Below are positions 1 to 11,884 of a stretch of 64,000 nucleotides of DNA, piece after piece. The stretch lies in assembly GCA_026545225.1 (NCBI GenBank), contig CM048845.1, forward strand, positions 62,831,033 to 62,895,032, in the 5' to 3' direction. Each line of letters begins with the position of its first letter. Positions within the stretch are counted from its first letter, which is position 1. Position numbers and translations under genes: made by a program. Source of the DNA: Cornus controversa. Its lineage: Eukaryota; Streptophyta; Magnoliopsida; Cornales; Cornaceae. The notes below the pieces were generated by a model that was not told where the DNA came from, did no database searches, and saw nothing but the letters and a program-made list of their open reading frames with translations.

Positions 1-86
1 TTAACATGGATTTGGCTATTAATAGTATCTGTTCTACTGTCTGAGTTTGTTTATTTTTTATATTCTATTGAAAAGTCTAATATCAA

Positions 87-560
87 ATGATATTTTACAA
101 CAGTTGTAGGTCAATGTATTTACTAGGTTCAGAAGCTGAGACAATGAAAGAAATAAATTACCAGGACTTGTATGAGTTACACTATAGAAGAACTTGGGAA
201 ACAAGCGACAACCGATGGTACTTTTTCAATAGATGTATTGACTATCAAAATGTAGAGGCAATGTTTATTTATGGGATAGTACATTGAGCTAAATTCGAGT
301 ATGTATTTAGACAACTTTCTCTCAATTTTTATTAAATTTTTAATGCTCAATTGTAGGAGCTTATTTTTGCTGCTGACAACTACGCCTATAGTCTGGGAAT
401 CCTCCAACGAGGATATGAGGTGAATAATGTTAGTTGTGAATTCTCACTTGCCCTTGGTAAGCTATATGAGGATGATGCTTTCAAGGAAAATAGAATTCAA
501 GGTCTTATCAACATTAAGAACAATCTTTCAAAGAATCAGTTTATCAAAAATATTTAGAAG
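87..560 (+). pseudogene. F-box-like (At2g35280-type) gene remnant
   Basis: Two open stretches on the plus strand, 87-287 and about 357-556, read like the C-terminal half of plant F-box proteins of the At2g35280 type. The first has an FFNRCIDYQNVEAMF motif, which resembles the family's pattern of a Cys followed by an N-x-EA turn. The second has AADNYAYSLGIL, resembling the alpha-helical repeat that follows. They are split by a stop at 285-287 and about 70 bases of AT-rich DNA that may have been an intron. The F-box itself is not in the window and may lie left of position 1. After 560 the reading breaks into stops and a run of 13 G. Family members are adaptors that link targets to an SCF ubiquitin ligase. 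The match is from memory of the family pattern and is modest. Confidence 0.38.
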
Positions 561-585
561 AAAATTATTCAAATCATAAACGCTG

Positions 586-598
586 GGGGGGGGGGGGG
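586..598. repeat. Homopolymer run of G
   Basis: Thirteen G in a row. Such runs are rare in AT-rich plant DNA and are often length errors in sequencing or assembly. Confidence 0.8.
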
Positions 599-740
599 CG
601 CTATCACTGACAACTTTATGCATAAATTCATGAATGCTACCCTATAGGAGGCCACATTGAGGAATTATAAACTATTCTTGTTGACGAGGACACTGTTGAG
701 TGCGAGCTATGCCAATGTGATATCCATCTGTAGGTGGTGA

Positions 741-1653
741 CTGGTAAATTATCAAAACAATGACTCATATAACAAATCGTATGATCGTGTAAGGTTTTAT
801 TCAAAGCGAAGTGGGGTATTAATGATTGTTTTACATTAAAACTTTGTTTAGGTGAGTTTGCTTATTTTATGTAAGCTTGTATAATATAATGTAAGTAATC
901 TGCCTCTTCAGTTTACCATGATAAAACAAGTTTTTATTTGATGAAAATCGTACACTTCATCATACTTAATATTCAAACTCAATTCACTGCTCCAAATTAA
1001 AAGAGTCATAATCGAGTGTCATGCAAATTAGTCAAAAATTGTAACTTTCACAAAAGGACTATATAAGGTCAAAATGATTACTTTGGTAAGGTTTAAACCC
1101 TAAATCAAATAACATCACACTAGAGGACTCTATTTTTACATCATGTTAATTAGTACCACACAGATCAAGTTGTTAAATAATGACTCAATTTTCGAAGAGT
1201 CATTGATGAAATGGATGATTAACCTGGGACAATGGCATTTTGGACACTGGCGTGACAGTATTTTTTTTGACGTTGAGATCAAGTGTCTTTGATTATGAAC
1301 ATAGGAAAAATAATGTGTTGCCTGCTAATATGATATTTCACACTAAAAATAGTCAAACATTTAATAGAGTATGATGAAAATGAAATGTAAATTATTCACT
1401 TGTCAAATCAGGCGAGCGTGAACCTTCATGGGAAGAAGTATTTAAGAGTCTGACTGAAAACATGCTTAAATTGCCAATATTAGACTGCAATTGATTAAAG
1501 TGATCATTATACACCAATATAGTAATAGGCATAATAAATGTTCCATCAAGCAAATGCAATGGTATAACTTACGTCGTTCCTCAATGGAGTAATGTGTTCA
1601 CCAAATAAGGGACTGAACGGTGAATCCCAATCCGTATTTGCAAAAGTGGGGGA
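741..1653. other. No gene seen
   Basis: AT-rich DNA with stops in all frames. I see no coding pattern, long repeat or terminal inverted repeat. It leads directly to the target duplication of the solo LTR that follows. Confidence 0.6.
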
Positions 1654-4563
1654 TGTCGTGTGAGATCCTGAATTTTTGTTTTTTTAATTAAATGTTTTAT
1701 TATTTTTTTTATTATTTTATTTTATTAAAATGTTTTATTTTTATTATTTCATTTATGTGTTTAGGATATGTTAGGATGTTCGGGTTTCCAATTTCAAGTA
1801 TTGGTTTGATCCCGAGCATTTTCAAAGTTAAAGAATAGTTCTACGGGATGGTGGGACATGAGGATATGTTAGTCTTTTCCAAAAAGATTTGGGACGATTT
1901 CGGCATTTCTTTTAAAGTGAAGGGTATTTTAGTAATTTCGTATTAAGGATGGCACCATCAAAAATTCTTTGAAAAAGAATGGCATTGTGGTAGTTTTAGA
2001 GTAAAATGGAGGGTAAAAGAGACTTTTTACTTGGGGGAGTCTAGAAGCTTCTAGAAGGTGTGGGAGATATAGATGTATATCTATAGGTTTTGAGTTATAA
2101 AAGTCAAAATTGTCTTCCTCTCTTCCCCATAAGTTCTGCCAGCCCTTTCTTTTTCCTCTCCATCTCTTATTTTGCTCTCTTTCTTCCTCCATTGAAGGTG
2201 CTTGAAGGCTAGGCTTGGTCCAAGGTTATTAGTGGTGGTTAGTGTTGGTGCTAGTGGCATGTAAGTGTTTTTTTCCACCACTTTTGTCCATCTTTTTCTT
2301 CTACTTCCTCTCTTCATCTTCTTTTTCAATTATTGAAGTTTGAAGGATGAGTGTGGTGTATGGTTTGTAGTATTGGAAGCTTTGGGACTTGAAGACTTCC
2401 ATTCCTTTCCATTGATTTCTCCATTAAAGCTTTTGAAGAAAAGTTAGGGTTTCAAATTGAATTTCAAAATTCAATTTGGGGGTTTCTTCAATCCTTCTTG
2501 GATTTAAGGTAGGAATGAATTTAACTTCCTTTCCTAATGTTTTAAGACTTTAGGAAGTGTTAGGTTGAGATTCTAACATGAATTGCAAAATGTGTAAATT
2601 AAAGTTTACTTTATTTCATGAAAATTTGGGGCTTTTGTGTTTTGAGCATGCTAAATGTGTTTAGACCTTGGATTATGCCTATTAGCATTATTAGGGAGGT
2701 TTACCATTGAGACATGTATACCATTGGATCACTTGTGCTCTTAATTTGAAATTAAAGTACACTTTATTGCATGATAACTCTAGTGTTGTGTAAGAGCTAG
2801 AAGTTCTAAATTACTTTTATAGTAATTGTGTTAATGATTGTAAATTATGGAAGTCTTGGGTCATCCATTAGTGTCTTGGAATAAAAAGCTTAACTTTTGT
2901 TCAAGAAGAGTGTTTTGGGAAAAAGTGGTGAGATGTATTCTTTGTTTGCTAATGTGTGTTCAAGCATCCTACATTTTACTTAATTAATGTGTAGGAATGC
3001 TAATGGATGAATTGGGTTTCATTTGACAACTTATGGACCATTAGGGGTATTTTGGTCATTCATGTGTACATTAGTTGAGAATGCATGTTAGGTGGTTATT
3101 TAAAGTGCCTAAGTGCTTGTATACGCCTTTTGAACATGTGGAGCATGATAGGTAACACTTAGGATAAATTATGAAATTTTGACAATACTTTAATGTTTGG
3201 AGCTAGGGCTCCACGGTGCAACATGGCTTTTGGCATGGAACTGGAATTGTTTAAATGCTTTAAATTATGCTTAGAATGTACTAGAGCATGATTTGGTGTT
3301 AATTTAATATATTTGATTTGAAAGTTCAAGTATGCTTGCTAGGTAGCATATAAATTGCCTAGATGTACTACTTTGGTTAAATTATGAATTTGGTTATGCT
3401 TTGATACTATATATATGCAAGCATTGAAATTAAAGGTTTAAAGCCCTATTGAAAAGGATTTGAAGGTTTAAAGCCCTATTGAAAAGAGACATTTACTCAC
3501 ATGAAATTTTGCTTAAGGAATGACTCATTGAAAGCTTGGTGCACATAGATGTAGAACCAATGCTATGAGGATAATTATTATGGACATTGTTATTACATTG
3601 TTCATATTGATCATTTTTTTTCATACTATTCATATCATGTGTGAGTTATGATTTTCGAGAAGTTTTAAATAGTCGGAATTGAAAATAGAGGCACAAAGAT
3701 GCCTGGTGGTTGATAAGTCCACCTGACTGGCCAGTGGTTTCACGTCGACCTGCGAACTAGTAATCCAGAATGACGGAATGTACAGAAGGACTGTCTGAGG
3801 ACTGCTCTGTTGATGCGTGTGTCACGACTATTTGAGTTACATGTGGTGTGTGTGTGTGTGTCATATGCACTGCATCTAAATAAGCATACTGTTCATTTCA
3901 AGTTTTACGCTTTTAAATCATTATAAATAGGTTTATTATTCCGTTGTTATGGACGAGTTATGGCTTCATTGTTTATGGGCAGGTTATATTTCATGCTTAT
4001 GTGTAAATGTATTTTAGTGAATACTTGTGAAGCATGTGGAAAGGGAAATAGGAACATGTTAGAAAGAACAACGTTGCGTGCATGTTCCCTTAGGAATTCT
4101 TACTTCAGTCTGAAATGTTTAGGGGGGGACAGTTGAGTCATTTCTACTGAGCCGTCGTTGCTCACCCTACAGATGTACCACATTTTTCAGGAAATAGGGA
4201 CGGAAAGGATGTTGCTTGAGCTCCAGAAAGCTTGACGTGGCATTTTTCTTTTTTGGTGTTTTGTAGTTATACTTGCATGTAGTAGGTATAACTTGGATAA
4301 CATGTATGTTACGTTATTCGGGGCCAGTCTGTTGGCTTAGTACTTCTGTACTTGTATGACATGTCATAATCAAAAGTTTTGTGATTTATCTTCTCTATTG
4401 AGCATGTTTATTGTATGCTAATTATAGTTAAGTTGTTTATCGCTTCCGCAGTGACGACTTTGATGTCGGCTCGGGGTCCGGGGTTCGGATCCTTTTCTAT
4501 TCTTTTCTTATATTTCCTTTTAGTCGTAACTCGGATCTTTGAGATTCGAGACGTGACATGTCG
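1654..4563. mobile_element. Solo LTR of an LTR retrotransposon, 2900 bp
   Basis: A 2900-bp block (1659-4558) begins TGTGAGATCC and ends GACGTGACA. It is flanked on both sides by the same five bases, TGTCG (1654-1658 and 4559-4563). The TG...CA ends plus a 5-bp target duplication are the mark of integrase-made insertion. There is no internal gag-pol and no second LTR, so this is what remains after recombination between two LTRs. A length near 2.9 kb fits the long LTRs of some Ty3/gypsy chromovirus lineages; that lineage call is inference. Inside are a 30-bp-period duplication (3433-3486) and a GT microsatellite near 3846. Orientation is not certain. Confidence 0.85.
3433..3486. repeat. 30-bp tandem duplication inside the solo LTR
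   Basis: A block of about 24 bases beginning AAGGTTTAAAGCCC occurs at 3433 and again at 3463 with no mismatch that I can see. It is a local duplication within the LTR. Confidence 0.85.
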
Positions 4564-4887
4564 CGTAATCCTCGCCGTCAATCCATGAAGAAAAATAATC
4601 AGATGAAATTTCACCTCCCTACATCATCAAGTAATCATTAGGATATATCTATAATCTAAAGACATAAAGTTAATGAATTACTCATAGATCATTCAAATAA
4701 TGTAGTGGATTTCAAAGAGTTGCACAGAACATACATTGCTCAATATATATGAGGGGGTTGCTTTGGTACCAGTGCCACCTGCCAATTCGAATGGCCAGAG
4801 CCTACTGGATTTCTAAAGACAACAACAAATACATTACACTTGTTATATGCATGATTGTAATGATAACTCTATATTAGAGATTAATAC

Positions 4888-6489
4888 TTAATATTGTCGT
4901 TTAGCAGCATTTGTCCTCTTTTCAACAATAGATTTTATCCTACGAAAGGGACTTTTACATCTGTCTTTAGTCTTTATTCCCCTAGCATTTACTCCAGTGC
5001 TATTTTGTACATTGTCGAGGACATTTATAGTAGGAGATGGTCGACTTGTTATTGCTTTATCGGTGAGACTTCGAATTCTACATTCTTGACCATTCTTTTC
5101 CCACATCATCGCATTTAGTAATAAATCATTGAAAGCTCCATCGTTCTCCAATGCAATGGAAGATATTTCGGTCAGAAGCCTACAGAGGATTCTGTACCAT
5201 CGACTTACTTTAAGTTTGGGATCCTTTATAACATCACTGACAATAATTTGGTCGATGGTTCGGTCTCTAGAATTTCTACTCCATCTTTTTAATAAATATC
5301 GAGAAGGCAGTTCAGTGAGTAAAATTCATCTTTCATGACTTTTAAACAATGGCAGCACATAATACTCATCATTTCAAACTTTTCACAAGAATAATTTAAT
5401 TGATTGTCCTTTGACTTTGTAACTTAGCATTCATTTTTTTCCCCATTACGGACTATTGCATAAACAAGTAGACCATTATTATCCATTTCTTCACTTTTGA
5501 TATTAGTGCTGACACAAGCTACTAAGAATTCTTCTTGGAGCATCTGAAATATCCTCTTTGGATACGTGTTTACTGCTTGAACTAACATGTCAGAAGGTGT
5601 TGAAATTATAGGTAGTTTATTGAGCAAAGCATACGCAGCCTGAGTCTCCTTGTAACACTTGCTGTACAACAGCCTATCAAAGTGCTTGAAGAGTTTTGGA
5701 AGTGTGAGTTGTTTGGTTATGTAAGCCTTCAAACTAGCATTTATGATTTCACTTAACTGCGTTGTACGCATCCCCGCCGTCCAAGATTGTTTAACGTATG
5801 ACCTGACCCATCTATGTCTCAAATCAAACAAGTTAGACATCCATTTGTTACCAACAACATTAAACTTTTGTTCCATTTATTTCCATTTCTCCAAAAATTC
5901 TTCCTACTCCTCAATGCAGAACATTAATATGGATATAACACTTTTAATGTCTCCTTCCTTTTTACACACTTAGCCAAGATGCTTTTGTGCATTTTGCATT
6001 AAGTGCCACGTACAAAGATGATGAGCAGTATTGGACATGACAGGCTTTAACGCCTTTGTCATTGCAGCATCCTGGTCAGTCAGAATTGTCTTAGGGGCTG
6101 GACAACCCATTGCTTTCAAGAAGCTGTCAACCAACTATGCAAATGATTCTGCCATCTCATCGTACATCAGAGCTGCTCCAAATAGTGCAGTCTCCCAGTG
6201 ATGGTTTAAACCAACGAACAAAGCAAAAAGGCCTGTTGCCATGGGTTAGTTTGTACGTTGTGTCGAATGTTACGTCTCGGAAATGTCCATAGTCAATTAT
6301 CATTCTCGGGTCTACCCAAAATATATTCGTAATCATTGCTTCATTATCTAATTGAACTGCATACAAGAATGACGGATCTTCACAACACTTGGTCTGAAAA
6401 TAATTCAACAGCCAAGCCTTATCTGCAAATTCAAGCTCACTTTGTCTTCTGGTCCTTATATAATTTTGCACATCAAGTTTAGTATACAC
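4888..6489 (-). pseudogene. FAR1-related / MULE transposase pseudogene
   Basis: Read leftward from 6489, the translation follows the FAR1/FHY3 family, plant transcription factors derived from Mutator-like transposases. In order: a FRDVTFDTTYK block near 6220 (start of the MULE domain); a stretch with ILTDQDAAM and a CTWHLMQNA motif around 5985-6100; a helical block (5424-5876) with DLRHRWV and TTQLSEIIN; and a SWIM-like Cys-x-His segment near 5380 whose first zinc-binding Cys appears to be lost. A basic tail with KTKDR and RRIKSIVEKR runs to about 4890. Stops occur near 5420, 5880, 5970 and 6125, so no full protein can be made. The N-terminal FAR1 DNA-binding domain is missing: upstream sequence becomes a Ty3/gypsy fragment within about 50 bases. 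It could be a host FAR1-like gene or a MULE transposase; no flanking terminal inverted repeats were found. Confidence 0.8.
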
Positions 6490-6539
6490 AAAGAAATCAA
6501 ATTAAGATGCCTATGGGAGAAGAACCACCCAAAGCTTCT

Positions 6540-7146
6540 AAAGTATAGGGGCGGCCTTTTCTTACTGTCACTAAGGCCTAGTTCATGGAAGCAATGAAAG
6601 ATTCAGCTAAGGTTATAATGCTTATTGTTACGAGTGAAGAGGCTAAAGAAGAGACACTCATTCCTGTTACATTGCAACCATTTTTGGAAGAATTTTGGGA
6701 TTTGACCCCATATGGTTTATCGCCAATGCAAGATATTCAACATCACAAAAATATGGTGCTCGAAGCGAGTTTACCAAATTTGCAACATTATTGTACAAGT
6801 CCATGCGAGAATGAAGAGTTACTAAGGCAAATTAATGAATTGGTTCATATACCACGTTCAATGATATGTTGGATAAGGTGGTTGGTTTAAAAATATTTTT
6901 GAAGATTGAATTGAGCGATTATCATCAAATTCATATTAGCCCTAGAGACGTGTGGAAAACCTCTTTCAATACAAAAGAGGGACATGTTTATGTTGTTGAT
7001 ATTCCTCAAACATGTCTATTTTTCCTACCTTTAATGTTGCTAATTTATTTGAGTATCATCCACTAGATGAACCAGTTTATTCGTAATCAAACTCGATCAA
7101 ACTTGAGGATGAATTTTTCTGAAGTGGAGGGGTTTGATATAGGACA
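6540..7146 (+). mobile_element. Ty3/gypsy polyprotein fragment, internally deleted
   Basis: The plus strand carries a scrap of Ty3/gypsy pol. The linker to reverse transcriptase (6585-6890) has DIQHHKNMV and SLPNLQHY. It is followed, in a shifted frame (6866-7066), by the first RT blocks, with KIELSDYHQI and WKTSFNTKEGHVY. Normally RT, RNase H and integrase would follow over some 3 kb. Here the reading instead jumps to a short tail near 7066-7130 that resembles the C-terminus of such polyproteins (DEPVYS-like, then a purine-rich GTGGAGGGG). This implies an internal deletion. No LTR pair was found. The fragment abuts the truncated FAR1-like gene. Confidence 0.72.
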
Positions 7147-7167
7147 ATAGTAGCTTAAAATATATAA

Positions 7168-7171
7168 TATA

Positions 7172-7216
<45 letters not shown>
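7168..7216. repeat. TG/TA microsatellite
   Basis: A short GT stretch passes into an uninterrupted TA dinucleotide run. A second TA run lies at about 7457-7490. Confidence 0.9.
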
Positions 7217-7220
<4 letters not shown>

Positions 7221-7452
7221 TGGTATTAATTAAGGTGAGATATGTGGGGTCTTCAACTATAAATGTGGAAGAAATAAATGAAATGGAGTCGGGTGTGTAT
7301 CATATATATAGTTATATGTGTGTATGTGAGAAAAAGGTGTAAAGATGGCATAAGAAAGTGAGAGTAGATGTACATCTATATGTGTGTGTCAGGAGCAACA
7401 GTTTAAATTAGAGAAATGGACAAGGTAAAATGTGTCATCTTAAAATAGTAGC

Positions 7453-7494
<42 letters not shown>

Positions 7495-7499
7495 CTAGC

Positions 7500-8136
7500 A
7501 TATTGCTCGTGCCTACGACACTATAAAAAAATTATTGGACTGAAATAGAAATTGATTTCATATAATCAACGTGTCAATAAACAAATGTTTACAAAACATC
7601 ATTGATCACAATAGGATAATGGTAGGCATGGTATAAAAGAGAGAGATTAATCCCTAAAATATTCTTAATTACTGTTTTCTTAAGATTGAATTTGCCACCT
7701 CTGCAGTTCAAAAATGATACAAATTTCTACACCTTATCCTTTCAGAGCACCAACCTTTCTCTCTCTTTTTCTTTTCTTTTTCATCTTCTCTTTCCTCTCA
7801 ATTTTTATAATAAAACGTATCTCACCTTGTGATTTGTTTGTTTTCTTTAATAACATCATTTTTATAATTTAACTTCCCAAAAAAGAATTAAGAAAAAATA
7901 AATGAAAAGGAATAAAGTGTTGTCTGATTTTTGTGGTTGCTTGCGTTTTACCACCATTATTGGTTTTTGTGCTGGTCACATAACAATGAGTATATAGTGA
8001 GATATATATGCACTAAACAATTAATAAACTGATGAGTATATAGTGATATATATACACACTAAACAATTAAAGCAATGAGTTGTATGAGACAACAATGATC
8101 TGTATCAGACAGCAAAAGGTACTTCGCTTCTCAAGA
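7500..8136. repeat. Non-coding stretch with a 46-bp-period duplication
   Basis: No gene is seen. At 7984-8068 two neighbouring copies of a GAGTATATAGTGA...CACTAAACAATTAA block occur. A related third copy stands at about 9593-9635, on the other side of the Mutator-type element. Confidence 0.55.
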
Positions 8137-9496
8137 AATAATTTTGGGTAAATACCATTTACAACCCCTCAGTTTAGGCTATATCCCGACTAGACCCCCT
8201 CTTGTTTCAATAATCCCGACTACACCCCCTCAATTTTTGGGTCATGTATCGATTTGCCCCCTCCGGTAGTGTGACGTCAGCAACAAACGAAATCAGCACT
8301 AGAAAAGTGTATGAATGGTCTATTTTACCCTTCTCATGCATAAAATGACATATTTAACCTCATTAAGCAATGCTCAATTACAAAAATATCCTTAACTTAT
8401 AAAACAAATGTATAGAAATGCGCCCATCACTTTTATTATATATATATATACACTACACACTCTCTCTTTCTCTCTCTATGGTATACTATCTATACAATAC
8501 GTTATATATTATATATATATTAGATATTATATATTATTTTATTATATTATATTATATTATTTATTTATTTATTCTTATATTATATATATATATATTATAT
8601 TTACAAATATACTTAAAACTTTACTGTTAAACCTTCATCATCATTGAGCACACCTATGTCCACCATAGTCGAAGCTTCAAATTGGTTTCCATGGCCAACA
8701 CACAAACCCATACACCAGAAGCTAAGATCTCACTTTCTCTCTCTAGGAATAAATCATTTATGATATTGATTGGTTCAAAGATCTAGTGAGAGGAAAAGAC
8801 TGTAGATTGATCGACTGAGAGAGATTCCTTAGCCGTGACACTGGCAGTGGCCAATGCTTTTCCCTTTGCGAGGACTCGCCCGATCAACAGGAACTGTCGG
8901 TGATTGATCGGAGAAGAGCAAGGAATTAGTCGTCAGCCACAAACTGAAGGATTTGTTCGTCTTTTCACTGCTGTTCGACGATATAAGTTTAGAGAAAGTT
9001 ACCAGCAACCGGTGACGACGCTACTGGGCAGCGTGCTAGCAGACATCGCTCGCTAAGGACGTTATCGGCGACCTTACAACAGCCATTATTAAGAAGAGTT
9101 CACGTCCATGGAGCTTTGCTCGGTGCTGGGTCTATTCAGTAGAGGCTCCCTTCTCAGTGGGATTTCATTTTTTCGGCGATGGTGCTCCGGCATGTGATGG
9201 TGGCCGATTGAGCTTGGTGGTGTGCTTTAGCAGTGGAAAGAGAGAAAGGAAGAGAAACAAAGAGGAAAGAGAGGGAGAGAGAGAGGGGCAACTCGGTCTT
9301 TTTAACATTATCAATTTTTATGAATAAAATTAAATATTTTTATCAGGGGTAAATTCATTAAATCATCAGAAATCGTTAGTTTAACTGACGGACATTAGTT
9401 AGAGGGGGGTGTAGTCGGGATTATTGAAACAAGAGGGGTCCAATCGAGATATAACCTAAACTGAGGGGGTGTAAATGGTATTTACCCAATAATTTT
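8137..9496. mobile_element. Non-autonomous Mutator-like (MULE) element, 1342 bp
   Basis: The block 8146-9487 has long terminal inverted repeats of about 85-90 bp starting GGGTAAATACCATTTACA. It is bounded by the nine bases AATAATTTT on both sides (8137-8145 and 9488-9496). Long inverted repeats plus a 9-bp target duplication are diagnostic of the Mutator superfamily. There is no transposase inside. The interior has a TA-rich part (8440-8600), then a clearly more GC-rich part (about 8820-9240) and a purine-rich tract (9235-9290). The GC-rich core does not look like the flanking DNA and could be captured host sequence, as in Pack-MULEs, but I do not recognise a protein in it. Confidence 0.88.
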
Positions 9497-9837
9497 AAAT
9501 TTTTTACAATATAAATGGGCCTAGTTTTTCTTTTTTCCACAAAAGTTAAACCTATATATTTGAAAAATGTGCACTCTCTCCCACACAAATGATATAGAGT
9601 GATAAATATAATACACTAAATAATTAAAACAATGATATATATATATATATATATATTATTTTCTTTTTCTTTTTCTTCCACTTTCTCACTCTTCTCACCG
9701 TTGGAGATCATCATCTTCGTTCATCTTCTCTCGCCGGCTACTGCTGTCCTCATCAAGCTCCACCACTTTCCCTCTCTAATTGTGGGTCTTCTAATGGAGC
9801 TTCGGGTGGGTCTTTTTTGTGGCAGTGGTGGCTGACA

Positions 9838-10335
9838 GGCTGTGTTGGCATGCAACTCTAATTTGCCAGCTTCAACTTTAGCCCTGTCCAGCACTTAATT
9901 TATTGATGTTATCAGTGCATTTCCATAGCCTTTAGGTTGAACTCAAATTTGTATCTAGAAACAGAGCAAACATTCCTGTAATTACATACATAAAATGAAT
10001 GTAATACCTGATTGAAAAATGATTTAAAATCCTAATCATTCTGGACATACCAAGGATGCCATTCATGGGTGTTCTAATTTCATGAGAAACGGTAGCAATA
10101 AACTGACATGAGCAATAAAAATAAAATTGCATAAAAAAATTTTTAGTTTGAATTTCTTATAACATTGACTAAATTTTGCTTTTTAGTAGCTGAATTAATA
10201 ACCTAGTGAAAAAGGAAAGAACAAGAACTGCATGGAACCTAGGATTTGGTAACACCAGCAGCTTCTGCTCGGACTTTCAGTTCCAGCATTTCATGGAAAT
10301 CATCCTCAACTTTGACAATGTGAATAACAACACCA
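9838..10335 (-). pseudogene. Cytokinin-receptor histidine kinase (AHK4/CRE1-type) fragment
   Basis: Read leftward, three exons with introns in place match the centre of AHK4/CRE1/WOL, the membrane histidine kinase that senses cytokinin. Exon a (10239-about 10335) encodes HIVKVEDDFHEM and KVRAEAA, the linker after the second membrane span. Exon b (10051-10102) encodes the H-box VSHEIRTPMNGIL with the phospho-accepting His. Exon c (from 9975) encodes LFLDTNLSST and, after small losses, VLDRAKVEAGKLEL. Splice sites GT/AG fit at each join. The last codon of exon a should be Gln (CAG) but is a TAG stop, part of exon c is deleted, and a frameshift lies near 9900. Hormone-binding, catalytic ATPase and receiver domains are absent, so this is a dead fragment, perhaps moved here by a transposon. 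Confidence 0.87.
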
Positions 10336-10339
10336 CTCA

Positions 10340-11162
10340 CTTTATAGACTTTACGTTTCTTTTGTTGATTATAGAAAAGGAATGGTGTAGTGCCGATGAT
10401 AAGACCCCAAGTTGTACTCTGCCCCCAAAGCACTACTGATACTCTCTTTATCTCTCTCTCTCTCATCACTCATCACTATATACATTACTTTTGTTCTCTT
10501 ACTTTCCTCATACCCACCTCTCAGCCTTAGTTTTTCTCCAAATTTTCAGAAATAAATTCTCCAATTTCCATCCACATTTTCTTTAAAATTCATCGCAGTC
10601 TTTGCTTTCTACTACAAAGAAATGAAGACAATTACATCCAAATAAAAGCCCACTTCTGTGATTATTACTCTCCTTATGATATTATTATCATCAAACTTAT
10701 CGCAGTCAACCTCTTAACTCATGGGTTGGATCCAAGTACCAGATCGAATGAACAATGTGTTTTGCCTGCGACAACCTATATAACCCATCTCCACCACCTC
10801 CATCTAATCCTCTGTCGTCGCCATCGACAGGCCCTTGAATTAAGTTATCAGTTGCTCTTGTTCACCTAAAATAGATGACCCAAACACCTCCTAATCAGCC
10901 TCTCTACTCCCCCAAAAATCCAGAAAAGTAAACTGACACATCCATGATCCAAATAACAACCACCCACATGCCAAAGATACCCCTGAATTAACCACTAATT
11001 CGCTCAACAACAACAATACACCAAAAAACCCCTCAGTTACATCGCCAAAAAAGTGTCTTAATTATCTTAACATCATTAAGAACAATAATAGACACACACA
11101 ACACTCAACGACAGTTGTAATTCAATAACTAAAATGATGAGAACAGAGAATTCACTTGCCGA
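10340..11162. other. No gene seen
   Basis: AT-rich sequence with pyrimidine-rich patches (about 10440-10470, CT repeat). No coding pattern or clear repeat ends were recognised. It ends at the GAGAT target duplication of the Ty3/gypsy element. Confidence 0.5.
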
Positions 11163-11167
11163 GAGAT

Positions 11168-11587
11168 TGTAGGTATAGAAAATTGTTCAACTGGTTTCTG
11201 CCAAATAATTCAATGCACACACCCAAAAGTAATGAGTAAAACATTTTCAAAGAAAGAGAAAAGATATTGCGAGAGGTGGAGTCGAGGATTCCTTTCATTC
11301 ATAATTTCATGAATATTTATACAAGTTGGAATTCAAATCCTTTTAGGACTTAAATTCCCTTATTTATAGCTAACTTTTCTCTTAAGGAGTTTGGATTCCT
11401 TTTCGAGTTGTAGGTCTGTATTTGATTTGGGCTTTCCAGCCTTGGGATGGGGTGACTTGGCCCTTTGTAACTGTCGACCCAGCCTTTTTGGTCTTTCTGC
11501 TGATACATGGGCTCAAGTCGATGTGGGCCTGGTCTATTTTCTATACCAGTTCAGCCTATTGGACCGAATGATAATTTCACCCCTACA
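11168..11587 (-). repeat. 3' LTR of the Ty3/gypsy element
   Basis: 420 bp with the inverted ends TGTAGG and CCCCTACA. It is collinear with the right-hand LTR at 22401-22819 but carries many substitutions. A purine-rich stretch on the minus strand (GGGAATTAGGGGC, 11588-11608) lies directly inside it and fits a polypurine tract. Confidence 0.93.
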
Positions 11588-11884
11588 CATTGCCCCTAAT
11601 TCCCTTCGGTTATGAAATTCATCATAATGGAGGGAATTTGTTTGGGTTCTATCATGATTTCTTTATTTGCATCAAGGTTCCTCATTTGTTTTCGCATAGC
11701 ACGTAAGTATCTCCTTCATGTTTCCTCTTTGTATTTTGTTATCATACTTGTCATTTTTAGCCACAAATCTTCTGCAACTGCCTGACTTGCTTCCCAGATT
11801 CATTTTCCTTGACTTTCTTAGTGTCGATTTGTCTCTTCAGATTAGTTTTCGTCCGTTCTCTTTCATCTCCTTTTTCTTTTGAAA

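Noticed and set aside
7168..7490. TA runs as transposon ends
   Set aside because: They are plain microsatellites and no paired inverted ends were found around them.
8408..8647. ORFs of about 70-79 residues rich in Tyr and Ile
   Set aside because: They are translations of a TA-rich stretch within the Mutator-type element, with no protein-like composition.
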